Both the position numbers and the translations under genes were made by a program. The notes below the pieces were generated by a model, which searched no databases, was not told the DNA's origin, and saw only the letters and a list, made by a program, of their open reading frames with translations. DNA of 64,000 nt from Megalobrama amblycephala (taxonomy: Eukaryota > Chordata > Actinopteri > Cypriniformes > Xenocyprididae): contig NC_063050.1 in assembly GCF_018812025.1 (NCBI RefSeq), forward strand, positions 12,014,282 through 12,078,281. Reading direction: 5' to 3'. This document shows, one piece after another, positions 35,140-46,800 of this stretch. Each line of letters begins with the position of its first letter. Position 1 is the first letter of the stretch.

Positions 35140-35801
35140 AAGGCAGGAACACACCAAGCCGACGGTCGGCCGTCGGACAGTTTTTCTTCGTCGGCCGACT
35201 AAGTTTCCTCAGTGTGTTCCACACCGTCGGTTGAAGTTGGTCCTCGTCGGCTTTTTTTTCGGCCGATTTGACATGTAGAATCGGCGTCGGGCCGTCGGCG
35301 AGAGACAGAACTCTGATTGGCTGTGTAGTATAGCAAACCAGTCAGTTCACGAGAATATAAGCAAAAGTTATGAAAGCAAGCAAATAAGTCATGACGGCAC
35401 AGACAGAATTGTTGTTCCAATTTTACGTCATCTTACCTGAGCACTTGAATGCACGAATATTTTCATAATAACATGAGCGGAGTGGAATAAAGAACATGAT
35501 CAGCATGATTGATATTCAAAACGGTAAGCAAGCCCTGCTTTATTTATGGTTTGTATACATGCAGTCATAGTTTCGCTTTCCGTTTTTAAATGACGAATAT
35601 AGACAAATATATCTGCTTAAATAGACAGATATCTCATTTATACGCAGGCGCAGAACGCGTGTGCTAGTTGACAGTCGGCTGAAGTTCTTTCGGTGTGTTC
35701 AAGCACATATTTTTTCCCAGACGCAGCCGACGTGAGCCAACCCCGCAGTCTGCTTTCGTCGCCACTAGTTCGTCGGCGTCGGCTTGGTGTGTTCTGGCCT
35801 T
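35140..35801. mobile_element. MITE with AACACACCAAGCCGAC ends
   Basis: Left AGGCAGGAACACACCAAGCC and right GGCTTGGTGTGTTCTGGCCT are inverted. Further GTCGG/CCGAC repeats are internal. The outer few bases are uncertain; no TSD was established. Confidence 0.7.
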
Positions 35802-35894
35802 TACTGTTCGGTAGCTTCAGATCACAAGCTGAATCACGCATGCGCAGTATCATCAGCTCGTCGGTTCTCAAATCGGACACGTCCGAAAGAAGCG

Positions 35895-36890
35895 GTTCTT
35901 CGGTTGTGTAGGCTACTGATGATCCGAAAACCGTTGCAACCGATTCTACTCGAGAACGAGATTGAGATTCGAGGACCGCGAGAGCGATTCAAAAGGAGTC
36001 GCTTGTTTGCTCTCGCTGTAGTTTGATTACGTCATTTTTTATCTTTATATCACCATGTTTATTTATGAAACAAATAAATGATTAGTTTGATAAATCTAAT
36101 TGTTTTCAATCTTTAAAAAAACAAAAAAAAAAAACTTGAAAGCACAACTGCACAACTTTTACTATATTGCTTTTTAAATAATATTAATATAAAAAAAATG
36201 AATTTGTAGAACTATTTCTGAACATTAGTTTGATCTGTGTACAAAATATTATGTTCATGTGGGCATGTAGTTTATTATTATGTACAGTATTTTATCCTAT
36301 TAATCTGCTATGGTGTATTTGGAAAAGCACAATAAACGTTATATTTTCTGTATGTTTTATATTATCACACTGTCCGATGTTCAACAAAACTTGACTAACG
36401 TGCTTTTCGTTCACTTGAAAAGTTAAACGCATGTGCAGTATCATCAGCTCACCGGTTCTCAAATCGGACATGTCCGAAAGAAGCGGTTCTCGGTTGTGTA
36501 CTGATGATCCGAAAACCGTTGCAACCGGTTCTTGACTCGAGAACGAGAACGGTGACAGGCCGTGTATGTTCGTTCGTGTGCCGCGCATGCGCACTCATAT
36601 CAGCTGCTCTGCTGCTCGTGCTCATCATCATCAGTTCTCTCTTCACAGCAGGTTAAGTCACTGTACTGTTGGAGTAACTGAATAACTCCAGGATGTTGGT
36701 TTATTTTGAGAGGTAGTGTCAGGCACGTCAAAAAGTGAGTAACTTTAGTAATTTGTGGATTCGTGTTTGCTAACTGGAGATGCAAACTGTTTGGAACGAT
36801 TCAGACCGATTTGGTGAACTGGTTCAACCGGTTAAAGAACGATTCGTTCGCGAACCGGACATCACTAGTCTACACTGCCGGAATTCTAAT
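35895..36890. mobile_element. hAT-like element with GAACGATTCG ends, copy 2
   Basis: Near-identical to 23925-24975 over about 1 kb, including the downstream flank CTACACTGCCGGAATTC, and lacking the 12 bp GAACCGGTTAAA near the right end. Confidence 0.7.
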
Positions 36891-37395
36891 AGAGAAGAAG
36901 AAGAAGAAGAAGAAGAAGAGAGCTAATTCAAGATGAGCATTTATGGTTAAAATGTATAAAATTTTATTTATTTTTTTAGAAAATGAGTGAAGGTTTCTCT
37001 AGATAAGACTCTTATTTCTCGTCTGGGATCGCGTAGAAATGCTTTGAAGCTGCAATGAAGCTGTAATTTTGACCTTCAACTGTTTGGAGTCCATTGAAGT
37101 CCACTATAAAGAGAATAATCCTGGAATGTTTTCATCAAAAACCTTAATTTCTTTAAAGAAAGAAAGACATGAACATCTTGGATGACATGGGGGTGAGTAA
37201 ATTATCAGGACATTTTAATTTGAAAGTGAACTAATCCTTTAACTGAAAATTGAAATCCGTATGGGCTAAATCACAGACAGTCATTAAAAAGCAGCCGTGA
37301 ATTCTGAATAAAAAATAAATAAAATAACAATAACCTGTATTTTTCAAGTAGCATTTCTATGCATGTCGTTGCTTTCTCATCCGTTTCTAGCACTT

Positions 37396-37434
<39 letters not shown>

Positions 37435-38576
37435 GAGTTGGTGAAGTGTGTGATGGGAACAGGGATGCAGAGTGTCTGAATGACTTTAAATCACAGTCAT
37501 TACATGTCTAAGGAGAGAGAAATGAGTGATAAAAGCTTATCTGAGCACGAGCGCTGGAGGCAGAGAGCAGCCATAAGATTTGACTATACTATTTTATGTT
37601 AATGTAAAATTAATTATAAAAATATTAGTGCTGTATTGTTATCCTTGTTGTAGTACCGTGCTGTAATTTACCATGCTAATCCACACATACTACAAATCGT
37701 GTGATTTACGAGGTAGGATGCTCCCTTAGAAAGGCAGCTGTCTATCTAGCCAGTACACAATAAGGCAACTCACTGGGGTTCATTCACCGAGCAGACGAGA
37801 TAAATGAAGACGGATACTTCACTTAAAACCTCTGACTCAAACTAAATACACAACTTCTGTGACTTCCGTTGAGATCACACAGACATCTGCGCGCGTGACT
37901 GTGTTAATGTTCATATGAACACTGTGATTATAAACGCACGCACACTGTAAAATCCAATAAGTAAACCTTACTTAACAGGAAATGATTTATCATGATCCCC
38001 ATCAATGTTAAACTAAAAAAAGAGTCCTCTGTACCAATAAAATAGTCGTTTAACACCATAAGATTCTGAAGATACAAAATCTCATTTACATACACTTGAA
38101 AGTAAAAAATTTTCAGTTTATTAAGCAAGTTAATTGACTGATGATAAAGCTCTGGAATTTTCATTGGAGAAGTTGAGAGAGCAAACACAACTCGTGTTCA
38201 CTCTCCTTATTGTGGCCATTTAATTCATTTGATCCCTGGTTGCAAAAAATAAGCAACAGTAATATATATAAAAAATACATGATGACAACTTATATGCTGA
38301 TGTGTTAAAAGTTGTATAAAACAGGTAGCCAAATGGATTCCAGCCTGAACAATTGAAAAGGTTAAATCTAGACTTAAACTCAGTCACACTGCTACACCCA
38401 GGGTCCACAGTTTTAACAGTAAATATGCTCACCTTCCAGCTTCAACCAAAGTTCTAATAGCTCTGATAATCCATATACTATTCAGATTCAGGGCAGACCA
38501 AGGCCCTTGCAGGCCAAAATAAAAGTTGAGTTCAGTTCAGTGGCAATCCAATAACATCCAAAATAAAGTCCCAGAT
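36891..38576. other. Intergenic with microsatellites
   Basis: (AAG)n at 36897-36918 and (CT)n at 37397-37430. The segment 37083-37242 is a dispersed repeat also found at 47885-48047. No coding sequence or RNA gene seen. Confidence 0.6.
37083..37242 (+). repeat. Dispersed repeat R, copy 1
   Basis: Contains GGAATGTTTTCATCAAAAAC and GACATGAACATCTTGGATGA, ending AGTGAACTAATCCTTTAA. Copy 2 at 47885-48047 matches almost throughout. Confidence 0.75.
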
Positions 38577-39399
38577 CCCACATAGCAACATTGTGTCGGC
38601 CCAGATCTGGCCCACATGCTGCAATGAATTACGGACCTTGTGTGGGCCGCTTCTGTTTGCCAGATCTGAGCCACAAGCAGGCCACAGCAATGCCACATGT
38701 CAGCCAAGAGCAAAGAAATAAACCTAAACTGGACCTGATCTGAGCCACAAAATCTGTGTATATTAAGTATGGAGTCATCTGAGCCTTACTAAGTCTGTTA
38801 ACAAGCAGAATCACTGAAGGAAAGAAGAGAACAGAAAAAGAGACGAGCAGAAACACAAGAACTACAACTGACTTCAGCCACAGCCTTAGAGGAAATCAAC
38901 TGAAGATGAAAGACATTAAACCTCTCAAGATTTCAACAGAGCATGATTAAACAACTCCACAAACAGCATTACCAGCTTCACTTATTACTAACCAGACTGA
39001 CTTTATTTATTTTAGACAGCTACAAAAGTTTTTTATTGAGAATTAACAGCGGTTTAACAGTTGAAGTCACCATAACAGTGATTAGTGTTTCCATTAGTTG
39101 GGCTCTTAACTCTTATTATTACACATTTGTCTTTTCTGGCTGCTGTGACAGTGTGTTTGTTAAGCACATTTGCAGTAGCAAAGGAACCTAAAGCAAAATT
39201 ACATCAGGTGATGATGGATGTCTGTTTATGGTTTTGTAGTCATCATGAAATGGCCTGATGTCTTTTGAATCTAACAATTGTGTTGTGTTATTGGTATATT
39301 TACGTTAAAAATACTGTGTTACTACAGCATGAGTTCCTGCAGTAATCAGTTAAACGATATTAACAAACATGAGCACTGAAAGTTAATCTATGATGACAC

Positions 39400-39575
39400 A
39401 CACAGACATCAACAATCACCGTATCAATCTCAACAATGGTGACAATCAAAAGTGCCATGCTGCAATGCATGCTGGGTGTTTTGTACTATGCTGGTACCCA
39501 GCATGCATCCCACTTTTGATTGTCACCATTGTTGAGATTCATATGCTGATTCTTGATGTCTGTGTGTGTCATCAT
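39400..39575. repeat. Hairpin with CAACAATGGTGAC arms, second copy
   Basis: Arms ACACACACAGACATCAA and CTCAACAATGGTGACAATCA pair with inverse sequences around a GCATGCTGGGT loop. Same family as 12487-12660. Confidence 0.75.
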
Positions 39576-39667
39576 AGACTAGCTTTTAGAGCTCATGTCT
39601 GTTAAAATCTTCTGATTGCTGGAGAACGCATGCTGAATTAACACAGAACATACATTTACAATGTAAA

Positions 39668-39830
39668 CATATTAATAACAGAATTGTTAGATTCAAATGA
39701 CCTAAGGCCATTCCATGATGACCACAAAACAATCAACAGACAATCATTTTCACTTGATGTCATTTTGCTTTAGCTTCCTTTGTTACTGTAAATGTGTTTA
39801 ACAAACACACTGTCACAGCAGCCAGAAAAG
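39668..39830. repeat. 163-bp target duplication, left copy
   Basis: Starts CATATTAATAACAG and ends GCAGCCAGAAAAG. It is repeated with few differences at 41583-41745, directly flanking the Gypsy-like fragment on both sides. Confidence 0.85.
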
Positions 39831-40601
39831 TACGCTTCAGGTACGAGTTCATATGCTCGCAGAATTGCCGCCTTAACAATATCATAATCTAAACTGTCTC
39901 TAAAGACAAAGCAGCACATACTTCCTGATCCCTTCCAGTTAGTCTACATTGCAAAAGCAAAGGCCAAACTTCTCTAGACCACTGTAGAGCGGAGGCAATT
40001 CGCTCAAATGCGTTAAAATAAGAGTCAACCTCAGCTTCTCTAAATTCTCTAAAGGTACAAGGGAAATATTTTTACTCACATCAAACGTACGTCCAGACAA
40101 TCCAGGGTCAGTCGGAGATGCAGCAGTCGGCGCAAGTTGGACAGATGGTAATGGTACATCTCTGGCTGCACTTAGTTCGAGCTCTCGCAACTTAATTTGA
40201 GTGTCCGCCTCGATTTCCAGCCGGCGGATTTCAAGTCGCAACTCCCTCTTGGCGTGACTATCCGCTAAACTCTTGCGCTCTTCACTCTGAAGTTCCGCAA
40301 GACGCAACCTAAGACGAGCAGCTCCTCCGGACTCACCCGGAGAAAAGGGCTCGAAGGGCGGCAGAGCAGTCTTGGCTTCGGAACCCTCCGCCGCAACAGC
40401 TCCACTCGAACTTCCAGCCAACAAGACCCCTTGTTCCTCTAAATGCTGCTCAATGACCCTCTTAATATCACGCTTTAACTGCTGTCTAGTAACTACAATT
40501 TGAAAATGCTCAGCGATTCGCAACAAATCATCCTTTCTGCACGCATCTAATTGTTCGACAGTTGGTGCACTAACAAAACTTTCAAGATCAAAATCAGCCA
40601 T
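39831..40601 (-). pseudogene. gag fragment of a fish Gypsy-like element
   Basis: ATG at 40601 (MADFDLESFVSAPTVEQLD), an acidic/basic coiled-coil region with LRLEIRRLEIEADTQIKLRE, then GRTFDVSKNISLVP. This order is typical of teleost Gypsy-like gag proteins with a SCAN-like capsid part. The expected continuation is present in a neighbouring frame from about 40056 (FREAEVDSYFNAFERIA) and again in another frame after about 39907. At least two small indels and the 3' truncation make it non-functional. Confidence 0.75.
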
Positions 40602-40742
40602 GCCGACTACGTTCAACACGTTAATTAAACAACCCACAACGAAACTCTGTTCAACATTGATCCGTCACCACCCTAGAAACAATGTCTCACATCATCCCAT
40701 TAAAGGAATGGTTTAAACCATCCCACTGCTGCCACCATTAAA

Positions 40743-41582
40743 TGTTACGTGTTTGATGATAAAATTGGGATGTTCTCATAACATTCAAGTGAGACAACTG
40801 TTTCAAGGTGTGGTGCAGACCAAAGATGAAACAAACAGAGCAGTTTTAGATTATTTTACTTTGGCGTTGTTAGGTGTTACAAATAATTTAGAAAGATGAA
40901 ATGAAGAAAATATTACCATACATAAAAGAAACAGGAGTGTCGCCCAAATAAAAGAAATAAACAAAATAAACCAATCCTTAGGCTACAGATAACCTCTAAA
41001 CTAACTAACAAAAGAAAAATGTGAAAAGAAAACCGAAATCTTCAGCGTATACGACGCCCAAGCTAAACTATAATAATCTACAAACAAAAATACATGGGTG
41101 GTGCGACACTCACAAACCTAGACTAACATAGTATAAATTAACCTAATCAAAACCAAAGCCGAAAGCTCATGACTACGTTCTCAAGACATGTCATATTTGG
41201 TAAGACACATGAACGCCAACCCGACACACACAGTAACAAATACTCCAACACGAACGTTATTAAACAAATCTATAATTTGATCAAAACTCACGTCACAAAG
41301 CAAAATTGGCACCAAGTGAGTTAACTAAAGAAACAAATAGCCATAGACCGAAATAACTGGCCGCGTTGGAGCACGAGGTACGCCGATCTGGCGCACGCCA
41401 AACACTGTCACATCAAGCCATTAAATACAGCTGGCGCATCAACGAATGGGTCGGACATCATGACATCAGCAATGATTGGCAGTCGAAGTAGCCAATAAAC
41501 ACCCACCTGCAGGCAGGGAGAAAAGAACAAAAAAAAAAACAGAAAAACGCAAAAGTGCACACATGACACGTGGAACATAACA
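40743..41582 (-). repeat. 5' LTR of the Gypsy-like fragment
   Basis: Begins TGTTA and ends TAACA when read on the minus strand, followed by a tRNA-primer-like TGG. 840 bp. Confidence 0.7.
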
Positions 41583-41745
41583 CATATTAATAACAGAATT
41601 GTTAGATTCAAATGACCTAAGGCCATTCCATGATGACTACAAAACAATCAACAGACAATCATTTTCACTTGATGTCATTTTGCTTTAGCCACCTTTGTTA
41701 CTGTAAATGTGCTTAACAAACACACTGTCACAGCAGCCAGAAAAG
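41583..41745. repeat. 163-bp target duplication, right copy
   Basis: Direct repeat of 39668-39830. It continues into the right arm of the host fold-back, showing which copy is contiguous with the original sequence. Confidence 0.85.
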
Positions 41746-42338
41746 ACAAAAGTATAATATAAGAGTTAAGAGCCCAACTAATGGAAACACTAATCACTGT
41801 TATGGTGACTTCAAATGAGACACATTAGAGTTAAAACTCTGTTAATTCTCAATAACATTTGTAGATTTCTAACATAAATAAAGTCAGACTGGTTCGTAAT
41901 AAGTAAAGCTGGTAATGCTGTTTGTGGAGTTGTTTAATTATCATCTGTTGAGATCTTGAGAGATTTAATGTCTTTCATCTTCAGTTGATTTCATCTAAGG
42001 CTGCGGCTGAAGTCAGTTGTAGTTCTTGTGTTTCTGCTTGTCTTTTTATGTTCTCTTCTTTCCTTCAGTGATTCTGCTTGTTAACAGGCTTATTAAGGCT
42101 GAGATGACTCCATATTTAATATACACAGATTTTGTGGCTCAGATAAGTTCCAGTTTAGGTTTATTTCTTTGCTCTTGGCTGACATGTGGCATTGCTGTGG
42201 CCTGCTTGTGGCTCAGATCTGGCAAACAGAAGTGGCCCACACAAGGACCGTAATTCATTGCAGCATGTGGGCCAGATCATCATGCCACATGTGCCAGATA
42301 TGAGCCGGATCTGGGCCGACACAATGTTGCTATGTGGG

Positions 42339-42623
42339 CGGCATCCCATCACACTGACATCACTACAGTGCACTAACCTGTCTTGTTATATCTTGTTTTG
42401 ATAGATAGATTAAGCAGTTCTCCTGGCCTCCCCCTCCTTACTTGCTCGCGTTAGTATCCAGATTTTTCCCCGATAATTTCAGTCAGTCTCACTTCCAGTG
42501 TAACTTCTTACTTCAACTGTTCTCAGAGCAGCCTCAACTCAGATTGGTTCTGTTCACTGCATGTAGCTGGGGTGGGACTTGCGATTTTACTGGGTCTCTC
42601 TGCTGTTTGTCACTGGAGTAATT
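42339..42623. other. Intergenic, no feature seen
   Basis: No gene, RNA or clear repeat recognised. Confidence 0.5.
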
Positions 42624-43576
42624 AAAGGTGCCCTAGAACTTTTTTTTAAAAGATGTAATATAAGTCTAAGGTGTCCCCTGAATGTGTCTGTGAAGTTTCA
42701 GCTCAAAATACCCCATAGATTTTTTTAAATTCATTTTTTTAACTGCCTATTTTGGGGCATAATTAGAAATGAGCCGATTCAGGGTGTGTGGCCCTTTAAA
42801 TCCCGTGCTCCACGCCCCAAGAGCTCGCGCTTGCCTTAAATAACATAAAAAAAGTTCAAACATATACCCCTCAAAATGGATCTTTACAAAGTGTTCATCA
42901 TGCAGCATGTCTAATCGCGCAAGTACAGTGTTTATTTTGATGTTTACATTGATTCTGAATGAGTTTGAGGCTGTGCTCTGTGGCTAACGGCTAATGCTAC
43001 AATGTTGGAGAGATTTATAAAGAATGAAGTTGTGTTTATGAATTATACAGACTGCAAGTGTTTAAAAAATGAAAATAGCGACGGCTCTTGTCTCCGTGAA
43101 TACAGTAAGAAACGATGGTAACTTTAACCACATTTAACAGTACATTAGCAACATGCTAACGAAACATTTAGAAAGACAATTTACAAATATCACTAAAAAT
43201 ATCATGATATCATGGATCATGTCAGTTATTATTGCTCCATCTGCCATTTTTTGCTATTGTCCTTGCTTGCTTACCTAGTCTGTTGATTTGGTTGTGCACA
43301 TCTAGACGTTCTGCCCTTGTCTAATGCCTTTCATCCAGACATTAATACTGGTTACCCTTGTGTCAATCATGAGCTGGCATATGCAAATATTGGGGGCGTA
43401 CATATTAATGATCCCGACTGTTACGTAACAGTCCGTGTTATGTTGAGATTCGCCTGTTCTTTGGAGGTCTTTTAAACAAATGAGATTTATATAAGAAGGA
43501 GGAAACAAAGGATATTGAGACTCTTGTTATTTAACTATGCCGAGGTAAATTCAATTTTTGAATCTAGGGCACCTTT
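42624..43576. mobile_element. MITE with AAAGGTGCCCTAGA ends
   Basis: Left AAAGGTGCCCTAGAACTTTT and right TCTAGGGCACCTTT, flanked by TTA/TAA. It contains TTTCAGCTCAAAATACCCC, also found near the left end of the element at 60219-62267, so the two are related. No transposase. Confidence 0.8.
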
Positions 43577-43767
43577 AATAACAATATGACTAACCCATTT
43601 TTGGGGAGGGAGAGGAGATATTCTGGAAAACGTCTTTAAATTGCATGTTTTTGTGGTTTTCATTAAACTCAGACATACGATGTGTGATTTCCAGTAAAAC
43701 TAAATGCAAACAAAAAAAGCAAACAAAGAGAAATAGCAGTTTGGACTCTGAGGGTCACGGAGGCGGG

Positions 43768-43774
43768 TATAAAT
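43768..43774 (+). promoter_or_regulatory. c3: TATA box of complement C3
   Basis: TATAAAT, 62 bp upstream of the C3 ATG, in sequence lying outside any recognised repeat. A start of transcription about 30 bp downstream would give a 5' leader of some 30 bases, which fits a liver-type TATA promoter. Confidence 0.6.
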
Positions 43775-43829
43775 CTGAGCTGCTGCAGGTTCACAGACGC
43801 TCACAGGAAGAGACACACAGACAGACAGG

Positions 43830-46800
43830 ATGGACGTGAAGCTGCTGTGGCTGACTGTTGTTCTTCTCTCCTCACCCCTCCTCACACTGTGTGACCCGCT
43901 GTGAGTATTAAACACATCGTTTGCTCATAGAGTTACTAACAGATCTGTTTTTGATCTGATTTGATCTCCTCAGGTTTGTTCTGTCTGCTCCTAATTTGCT
44001 GAGAGTGGGTTCCTCAGAGAACGTGTTTGTGGAGGCTCAGGATTATTCTGGAGGACCGTTTGATGTAAAGATCATGGTAATGAAGTTTCCAAAAAAAGAC
44101 AAGATGATACTGTTCAAAACAGTGAGACTGACTGCAGACAACAATTACCAGATCCTTACAGATATAAAGGTGAGAGCTCCATATACAGTTATGTCTCATT
44201 CTCATTATTCTGTTATCAGCTATCATCAGATTGACTGATTATCTGTTATTCAGATTCCTGATGATCAGAACTTCTTCTCTGATGATCCTCTGGAGAAGCA
44301 GTATGTGTATCTACAAGCTCAATTTCCATCCAGCACTCTGGAGAAAGTGGTCATGGTCTCATTCCAGTCTGGATATATATTTGTACAGACAGACAAGCCC
44401 ATCTACACGCCTGCTAGCACAGGTATGATTCAGTGCTAAAACATGGAAATATATAACACACAATGTGAATTTTAAACAACATGTTATCAGTATGACATAA
44501 TCCTGTTTATTATTAAACTGCTGTCAGTGCTGCATGTATCAGGGTTTGAATCTGAGGAAAAACATCAGAACTCATGTAGCAGTTTTCACTTTAATTTCTT
44601 TTGCAGTTTATTACAGGATTTTCTCTCTGATGCCCAACATGAAACCAAACAGTCAGACTCGAGTCACGGTGGAAATCATGGTATACATTTATAATAGAGC
44701 ACATTATTATAATATATTATTGTATAATACTATTATAATATAATAGTATAATACATTATACTATTATATAAACACATTTATGACATTTCAGCAGTAATGA
44801 GCATCATTGCACTGTTGATCTCAGCAAACACAGTGTTAATGCTGATTTCTGTGTTTCTTAAGAATCCACAAGGCATCACAGTTTCATCAGAGATGATATA
44901 TCCATGGAAAGGGATGAGGTCTGGAAGATACACCATTCCTGAGATTGGCAGGTGTGTGAAACACTGTGACGACTGAACCTGCTCAACCTGAGTGAACTGG
45001 ATTTAATGACTCATGATGTCACCCTCAGGATAATAACTCTTGAATTTATCTACACACAACACAGCTAATACTCATAGATCTGTGTTATAATATTGATTTA
45101 ATGTTTGTATTGTGCTTATTTATAATTTGTTTAAATGTTTTTGTTTCAGTCTTGGGATGTGGAAGGTGGTCACTCGGTGGTACACAAACACTCCTCAGAA
45201 GACGTTTACCGCAGACTTTGAGGTCAAAGAATATGGTGAGATGTGTGTCAACAAACTGTATGTTGTGTAAATGTGATAAACACTAAAAGAATGAATTTAT
45301 TTATTTGTGTGTCTTTTCTCTGGTTTGGTTTATAGTGCCTTCAACATTTGAAGTGAAATTAAAACCCAGTAGGTCGTTCTTCTATGTGGATGATCGGAGT
45401 CTGACAGTCGACATTGAAGCCAAGTAAGACAACATATGTTCTGCTTCACTGAATTGGAAATTAATGTGTGAACACACTGATTTAAAACAGATTTGTATGT
45501 AAACTACAAAATAATGTACAGTGAGCAACCAAAACTTTTCATGAGAGTTTGAGATAATATAATAGTAACTTTCAAAGTAACAAAGACATTTATCTAGTCT
45601 CAAAAGGTATATTTTTTTGAATTGTTGTTATTATCTATTTTACTGGTAGTTTGAATATTGTTTCAGTTCTGTCAGTCCCTTCTCAATAGATTTGCTCTAC
45701 AAAATATGTGGTTACACTTCAAATCATTAATAAATTATGGTTAACATTTAAATGGTTTTGTAGGAGCAATTTATAGTATTGTAACATTTTTGTTGTCCAC
45801 TGAGTGGCGCTGTGACATATTATAAATAGAGCACCTGGGTAACAAGAAGTGTGTGCATTGGTAATGAAGTATGAGAGGCCTTTTGAGACGTATTTCAAAC
45901 TTTCCTCTTACACTCACTATTAAAGGTCCCGTTCTTCGTAATCCCATGTTTCAAACTTTAGTTAGTGTGTAATGTTGTTGTTAGAGTATAAATAAAATCT
46001 GTAAAATTTTAAAGCTCAAAGTTCAATGCCAAGCGAGATATTTTATTTAACAGAAGTCGCCTACATCGAACGGCCAGTTTGGACTACATCCCTCTACTTC
46101 CTTCTTTAATGATGTCACTAAAACAGTTTTTTGACTAACCTCCGCCCACAGGAATACACAAGAGTTGCGTTTGTAGAGTGTGTTTGTCGCCATGTCGTCG
46201 AAACGCTGTTATTTCCATCCCGCAGTCCAATCACCGGGTCTGATTCCGGCTCAAATTGATAGGGTAAAATTAAAGACATGTTTACAATAACACTGAGCGC
46301 GTGCATCTCCACGTTATGGTAAGAGGCGTGACCTTTCCGGGCAAGGTTCGCTAAGATGCTGTCGAATCACAACACAGGAACCGCTGGCACAATCAGAACT
46401 CGTTACGTATTTCTGAAGGAGGGACTTCATAGAACAAGGAAGTCATCAGCCCATTTTTATGACAGTGGAAACAGCGGTATACAGATAAGTAAATTATGTG
46501 AAAAATACTGTGTTTTTTTACACGCGAAACATGAACACATGTTATATTGCACACTATAAACACAATCAAAGCTTCAAAAAACCACGAAAAACGGGACCTT
46601 TAAAGCCGACACACTATCAAACTTTAAGGAAGTGACATCTTTGTTCCTTGGACGCTTCCGGTTTAGTTGTTGAGCGCATTCAAAACATCGGCAGAAGGCA
46701 CTTGATGCACAGTTGGATTGTGATAATTTATTTCTGCTATTAAAAATGTCAAATATCAAAAGAGGTCCATGTTGCTCACTGGTTAGATGCTCCCTCAGGC

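Larger units (their letters stand above)
39831..41582 (-). mobile_element. Truncated Gypsy-like LTR retrotransposon
   Basis: On the minus strand: 5' LTR 41582-40743 (840 bp, TGTTATGTTCC to ACACGTAACA), a primer-binding-like TGGTGGCAGCAGTGGG, then the start of gag. The element stops abruptly within gag at 39831. Pol and the 3' LTR are absent. Confidence 0.8.
38577..42338. mobile_element. Large fold-back element with arms of about 0.65 kb
   Basis: Left arm 38577-39240 starts CCCACATAGCAACATTGTG and includes CCAGATCTGGCC motifs. Right arm 41690-42338 is its inverse. The centre has a hairpin (39400-39575) and an inserted Gypsy-like fragment. No transposase belongs to the fold-back itself. Confidence 0.85.
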
